Origin: Moniliella sp. 'wahieum'
Taxonomy: Eukaryota > Basidiomycota > Moniliellomycetes > Moniliellales > Moniliellaceae
Reading direction: 5' to 3'
DNA length: 64,000 bases
NCBI GenBank assembly: GCA_003971905.1
Contig: RSEE01000067.1
Span: 62,001-126,000 of the forward strand
The notes beneath the pieces were generated by a model, which ran no database searches, was not told the DNA's origin, and saw only the letters and a list, made by a program, of their open reading frames with translations. Position numbers and translations under genes: made by a program. Each line of letters opens with the position of its first letter. Position 1 is the stretch's first letter. Of this stretch, positions 59,345 through 64,000 are shown in pieces.

Positions 59345-60592
59345 GGCGAGGAGAGTGGGGGGGAGGGGTGGGGGGGGGGGTGGAGTGGGCGGGGAAGGCG
59401 CTTCGGGGGAGCGGAGTGGGACGCCGGCCGCCGCCTGGCTGGGGCGGGGGCGAGCGTAGGGGCGGGTGGGCGGCGAATTGCTGCGCACTGCCTTGCGCGC
59501 TCCAGACCCACACGAGTGTCTTACGTCATGCGTCATAAGGGCGGGCGCGCCGATCCCAGCACACGGCGGCACTGGTTGCGCTCAGCCAGCTCGGCCACCC
59601 GCCACCCTGTCGCCTGCTGCGCAGCACGCGGGGGCAGTGCGCCGCGGCGTCGCTGCGCCGATGCTCGATCTCAGATCTCACACGGGCCCCAGGCCGCGCT
59701 CGCCTGCCCATTAATTAAGCATCACACACTGCTGCCCGCCGATCAGCGATGGGCTTCAGCGGCCCAACCGCAGCAGCCCGGCAGCTCAAGAGTGCCCCAG
59801 TGCTCTGCCTCAGCCCCCCCGCGGGCTGGTTCGCATCGCCCTTTCTATGGCAGCTGCTCAGCGGTGTGCTGATCGATGATCCAGCCATGCGCAGAGCACA
59901 GGGGCAGTGTGCGGGCGGTGGAGGCCCCCCAGGCCACCGCCGCGCATCTGCTACGGCGTCTTGGGGTGGCACAGCCGAGAACCCTAGAATCTTGGCTGCC
60001 ACCGCGCTGGCCGCAGGGCGCAAGTGTTGTGGGCGAGTGCCGAGCCCCAGTGGTTCGCAGGGGCGCGGGGCGAGCCGGGGTGGCAGGCGGTGGCTGTGCA
60101 CCAGATGCCGAAGCTGACAAGCAGCGGCAAGAGAAGCGGCAAGCAAGCGCCGGCAAGCACTCGGCTGCTGCGGCCTGCTACGGAAGGGTGGGCTGCGCTC
60201 ACTAAAAACGTTAGTGACTGATCTTTCTCCTTCTGGGGTTCATCATCTCACGGTGTGGGTTCGAGCCCTACGAACGGCATTTTTTCTTTGGTGGTAATAG
60301 CTCTCCTATGTGGAATCGGCACCGGCTCGTTGTCGACTGGCAATAGCAGCCCTGAGTATCGCGACCATCAAATACAGTCTTTGATTCCATCGCAAGATCG
60401 ATGATCGACATGGGGGGGAGTAGTAGTAGGTCCAGCGTAAAATTGCATATGGCGGGGGGAGGGGGGGGGTGCATAAACATGGCGCAATTGTACATGGAAG
60501 CAATGGTATATCGTCGATGAGAATATTCAAAGTGGGGAAAGGGACCGGATGTAGGGCGACGAGGAGGGATTGATGTCAAAACAACAAAGAGT
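59345..60592. other. Intergenic with a tRNA-like fragment
   Basis: GC-rich, about 1.25 kb. The first kilobase has long stop-free frames on both strands without protein character. The tRNA-like 3' fragment at 60255..60285 and a G-rich stretch at 60412..60470 are the only structures seen. Confidence 0.5.
60255..60285 (+). other. tRNA-like 3' fragment: T-arm, acceptor half and T run
   Basis: A 5-bp stem GTGGG/CCTAC closes the loop TTCGAGC (a B-box sequence), followed by seven bases GAACGGC, the discriminator A and a T6 run at 60280..60285. This is the exact layout of the 3' end of a tRNA gene with a Pol III terminator. No matching 5' acceptor GCCGTTC and no fitting D or anticodon arm lies in the 100 bp upstream, so it is not a complete tRNA as it stands. 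Confidence 0.45.
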
Positions 60593-61601
60593 TCATGCCC
60601 CGTACCCGCCACGAACGGGGTAGGAACCATAATCAAACGACTGGACCCGTGGTGCTGGAGAGGCCGTGACCGTGCCATAGCGAGCACGGTAGTAGGCCAT
60701 TTCTTCGGCATCTTCTTCTTGTGGCTCGTATTGATCCAAAGCATAACTCGATTCATAGTATCCGCCACCTGATTCCTTCTCATACTCCCCCCGGGCTCGT
60801 CGTAGGGTTGTTTTTCCTGTTCCTGCGCCTCCACATCATCGGGTGCCGCAGGCGCATGATTCCCTCGCGCCCGCTCGGCACGCCAAGAAAGGAAAAATAG
60901 AACGGCAGTACAACTCATAGATACTGAAAGTGCTGGGTCAAGTGAAGCTCCTGTACAAAGGATGAAGGTTGAGACATACCAAGTAATAGCCACAGAAACG
61001 CTGTGGCGGCGCCCTTTGATCCACAAAAGCCACCCAGAGCCTTGACGTAGGCGTCGTGGTCAGCGACCTTGGCTGGGTCATCACCATGATGTTTGCATCC
61101 TTTGCTGGTACCGATCGAAATAGTTTGGGCCAGAGTGGTGATGGCGACAAGGGTAAGAGGGACGAGGCGGAAGATGAAGCCAGGGCGAGTGAGCCGGATG
61201 AAACTGCCGGCTTTGAGAATAGTGGAGGAGGTGCTGCGGATGGAGAGAATAGACAATGCAAGCAATGCCCGCAACTGGCCAAGGTAAAAAGCGAGATAAA
61301 GATGAGAAAGCCGCTGAGGCCACTAGGGCTTCCAAGCCACTTGTGCTGAAACGCAGCCAGGCAAGCTGCACAAATGAGCAAGATCAAACTGAACAGTATG
61401 CTCACAATGAGTGAAAGCAACTCCCATCGCGAGACATCCTGACATTTGAATAGGTTAGCCTCGGTCAAAGGTAGTGATGTAGTGTCGAAAGGGGAAGAGG
61501 TGGGAACATACCGCATGCGCATACGTTGGTTCAGCACTTGGCTGGCCTCCCATGATGCCGCCCGATGATGGTGGTGGGGGGATCTTTGTGGAGGAAGTCA
61601 T
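60593..61601 (-). CDS. Four-transmembrane MARVEL-like membrane protein
   Basis: Small fungal tetraspan protein of unknown function. A Pro-rich N-terminus starts MTSSTKIPPPPSSGG. TM1 is ELLSLIVSILFSLILLICAA, TM2 LSGFLIFISLFTLASC, TM3 FRLVPLTLVAITTLAQTISI; an extracellular loop with two Cys (KGCKHHGDD, GGFCGSKG) precedes TM4 (TAFLWLLLVSMSCTAVLFFL). The cytosolic tail is acidic and Tyr-rich (GGGYYESSYALDQYEPQEED, YYRARYGTVTASPAP) and ends RGGYGA at 60593. Introns at 61439..61511 (73 bp) and 60924..60979 (56 bp) are clean. Frameshifts lie near 61240 and 60785. The four-helix layout and tail suggest MARVEL-type membrane organisers; this is inference. Confidence 0.72.
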
Positions 61602-61948
61602 TTTTTCACCCCAAGAACGCATGTTAACCATGGTAGGTGGTACGCCAGATATGGTGGGGAAGAAACACAAATGCCCCTCCTTGGCGTTCTTGGATATATA
61701 TACAAGGGCCATTAGCGTAAAAGACCCTGGACCCAAAGTAGATGTCCGAACGGTGGCGCAGCGTATGCATGGTTTCCCACGAGGGAAGGTCCCCCCGCGC
61801 CAGGGCGGGTAAGAGAAACAAATGGCTTTTCCTTGTGGTATGTGGGCGGACGGCTGCACACCCCTTCACACATGCTCAGTGCTTACAGGCTGTAGAATAT
61901 ACCTGCACGGAAACAAGAACCATGGATTACATCATCCATCTCGCCACA

Positions 61949-61990
61949 CATCACATGCATCACATGCATCGCCCCATGCATCATGCATCC
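61949..61990. repeat. ATGCATCACATGCATC iterations
   Basis: ATGCATCACATGCATCGCCC followed by CATGCATCATGCATCC. Member of the ATGCAT word family. Confidence 0.55.
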
Positions 61991-62263
61991 CCAGCTGCAA
62001 TGTTCAAATCGCATATTCATCTAGGTGTCTTGCATTTACCCCAGTTTGTAGAAGCTCAGTGTGTTGAGCGAGGAGAATTGGCAAAACCCAGGGGCGCAAT
62101 AATAAGAAACAGGAGAAACGTCTTGGCCGGCAGGCACGCCCATCCGACGTTTGCCACAACTTGAGCCCATCTAATTAGAAGGCAAAAGCCATCGCCAGCA
62201 GGCCAGATAAGCGCAAGAAAAAAAACTCTATACTGCAACCATATCATTGACAGAGCTTAAGGC

Positions 62264-62331
62264 TGTGTGAGCCAAAGAAACGCTGCGCCTAAATCAACCC
62301 GTTCATCCTGCGTGTGCTCCTTGTTAGCGCC
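62264..62331 (+). repeat. Short dispersed repeat, copy B
   Basis: Resembles 37580..37650 (see that entry). Confidence 0.3.
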
Positions 62332-63413
62332 AGCCCCGGAACCAGGAGAATTGCCAGGAGGTAAGTAACCTCTGGTGCCCGCCATCCGTTTACCAGAGGA
62401 AGCATGTATGTGTGGGCACGGCTGAACGTGATAAAAACATCCGAGCGAGGGGCCATATCTCCGTTGAGAGTCAGTAGTCAACTCCTTCCAGTGCCCTAGC
62501 ATCTTGCCCGCTGTCTTGGTGTGCTGTAGTTTACTGGCATGTCAAAACCAGGGGGAAAAACGGCTCTTGATGGGTGCGTCCCTGGTACTTGGCGTTCTTG
62601 TCGCATTCTGCTTGCTCCAGCAGCCACAAGTAGCTCCTTCTCCGGCGTTCCAAAGGCGTCGCGGTGTGCTCTCATGTACCGCCTTACTACAACAGGACAT
62701 GGAGAGGAGGAAAGGATGAGGATCATATTCATCGAGTGGAAAGAAAGAGAGGTATATATGCCTCGGAGAAGAAGAGACATGCGAGCTGATAAGTCACACG
62801 GAGGGGAAGAGGGAACACAATCCAAAGGGAAAAAAAACAGGGTATAGAACAAATCAAGGGGGCCAGACAACTTGGTGACAAAACGAGATCTTATCCCGAC
62901 ACTTATGGTAGGCGATCGGCGCCTGCTGCGTTCCTGAGTCGCGCAGCGGGTGGTCCACCTCCATTCCTGTGGTCCTCCGATTGCTCTAGGCCCCATCACG
63001 CGGTAGCAAGTACGTATGCAAATACTATACGAATTCGTTTTTGTTTGCATCTCCGGCATGTCACAAACAAAATGGGGCAAACAAGTAATTGTAATAAGGG
63101 TCCGAAGCGACAATGCATGGTGAAGGACGAAAGAGTGAAGAGCAAACAAACTATAGTAGTACAGCGGTAGATTGCATGTTATACTGCGAGGTTAACGTTT
63201 AACCGGGGCTTTTATAATAGCTGTTGACCTTTTAATGTGTGATGTGGCTGCAGTCAACCGTAAGAGTTTGTTGGGGGGGGGTCTCTAACTCTATAAGAGA
63301 GTTACTAAGATTATGAGAGAGGATGTATGCGTTTTGTAAGCCTATGTGGGGATTAGTCGGAGAGTGGGTTCAAAGTCGTGAAGCTTGAAGTGCGGGTATA
63401 TGCGATGTTGCTA

Positions 63414-63425
63414 AAACCCTAACCC
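63414..63425 (+). promoter_or_regulatory. Isolated telobox AAACCCTAACCC
   Basis: Shares CCCTAACCCGA with the RPL15-RPL5 promoter motif at 56222. No ribosomal protein gene is visible next to it in the window, so it may belong to a gene beyond the right edge or be chance. Confidence 0.3.
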
Positions 63426-64000
63426 GAGTAGCCGAGAGCAAAAAATGTCCGGAATCGAGAGAGTTCGTCTTTCTTTAACCGGGGTATTGACAACCCCTTC
63501 ATAAGAGACGGCCATTGGGGGGTTGTTGGCCCAGCAGGCCACGGGAACGTAGGTGCTGAGATGATTCTGTGTGGGAGCATGCCTTAATAGTGGGCTAAAT
63601 ACGTATGGAACAAGGGGGGGGGGCAGAAAAGAAAAGGGGCAGGATGCTAATAACAGCTTCAGTCCTCAACAAGCCTTTGTGGGAAAACTACTAACATATG
63701 TTTCGTCTCTCCACACCCATAGTCATTGGATTAAAACCGTCTCGCCACAGCCGGTGTTGAATATTGCGCACGTACAGTTGCAAAAGAGAAAGCTGCAAGG
63801 CATGAGGTGAAAGCAGCGTTGTGCCGTAGTATCTGTGCCCGGAAATACCGTCCATCCGTTCAGAGAGCAAAAGGGGGGAAGAGCGAGCTTAGCGCTTAGG
63901 ATTGATGTTGCTGATGGTGACGGTAGGTGAAAAGGATGAGAGATATACTCCATAGATACATCTCGGGCCGTCTCGGCGACAGGCCTCCTCTGATATCATA

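Larger units (their letters stand above)
61602..64000. other. Intergenic to window end
   Basis: About 2.4 kb without a recognisable gene. It holds TATATATA at 61694..61702, an ATGCATCAC repeat (61949..61990), copy B of a weak dispersed repeat (62264..62331), a G run at 63270..63279 and AAACCCTAACCC at 63414..63425. A minus-strand frame at 62496..63149 has no domain. Confidence 0.5.

Noticed and set aside
62496-63149. Minus-strand 217-codon frame
   Set aside because: No recognised family, no protein-like periodicity, and a low-GC intergenic setting.
63411-63425. Telomere end at the right of the window
   Set aside because: Only one AAACCCTAACCC is present, with no tandem array, so it is not a telomere.

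Overview
The window is nuclear DNA of a fungus. The fungal signs are LYS1 of the alpha-aminoadipate lysine pathway, a KRE6/SKN1-type beta-1,6-glucan synthesis protein, NPR2 of the SEACIT/GATOR1 complex, a tricalbin, and short introns (42 to 127 bp, mostly 50 to 90) with GTRNGT donors, CTRAY-like branch points and YAG acceptors. GC-rich coding sequence, few introns and intronless ribosomal protein genes suggest a basidiomycete (inference). I cannot name the species. No prokaryotic operon, phage, CRISPR array or viral gene was seen.

Layout, left to right: a Flc/Pkd2-type TRP-like membrane protein running off the left edge (-); an aldo/keto reductase (+) converging on a mitochondrial NAD/nucleotide-type carrier (-); a 4 kb gene-poor stretch holding a decayed PIF1-like helicase and a dispersed coding repeat; GFA1, NOC3 and an auxilin/SWA2-like gene in a row (+); ribosomal protein eS1 (+), LYS1 (+), NPR2 (+); PHS1 (-), ETF-alpha (-) and a sugar transporter (-); a 5.3 kb gene-poor stretch rich in short palindromic repeats; a tricalbin (+) and a three-KH RNA-binding protein (+); KRE6/SKN1 (-); another 3.7 kb gene-poor stretch with the second copy of the dispersed repeat; UGP1 (-); divergent RPL15 (-) and RPL5 (+); a GPI-type aspartic protease (-); a tRNA-like 3' fragment; and a four-TM membrane protein (-).

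The genes are ordinary housekeeping and cell-envelope genes, not a cluster. Several touch cell-wall or glycan supply (GFA1 for UDP-GlcNAc, UGP1 for UDP-glucose, KRE6 for beta-glucan, the aspartic protease) and others lipid or ER contacts (PHS1, tricalbin), but they are scattered and I infer no co-regulation.

The most important reading note is that almost every conserved gene except RPL15 and RPL5 is broken by one or more single-base frameshifts. Where the right reading can be judged it is usually one base short, often in a run of one base. Because this hits genes such as RPS1, GFA1 and UGP1, I read it as residual sequencing/assembly error, not gene decay. CDS coordinates therefore span from first to last recognisable codon across frameshifts and introns.

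I found no clear undescribed multi-gene system. The most unusual structure is a recurring set of short palindromic words (ATCGAT, AAGCTT, ATGCAT, ACGCGT and AGGCCT based) clustered in the intergenic DNA, together with telomere-like AACCCTA motifs upstream of the ribosomal protein genes.
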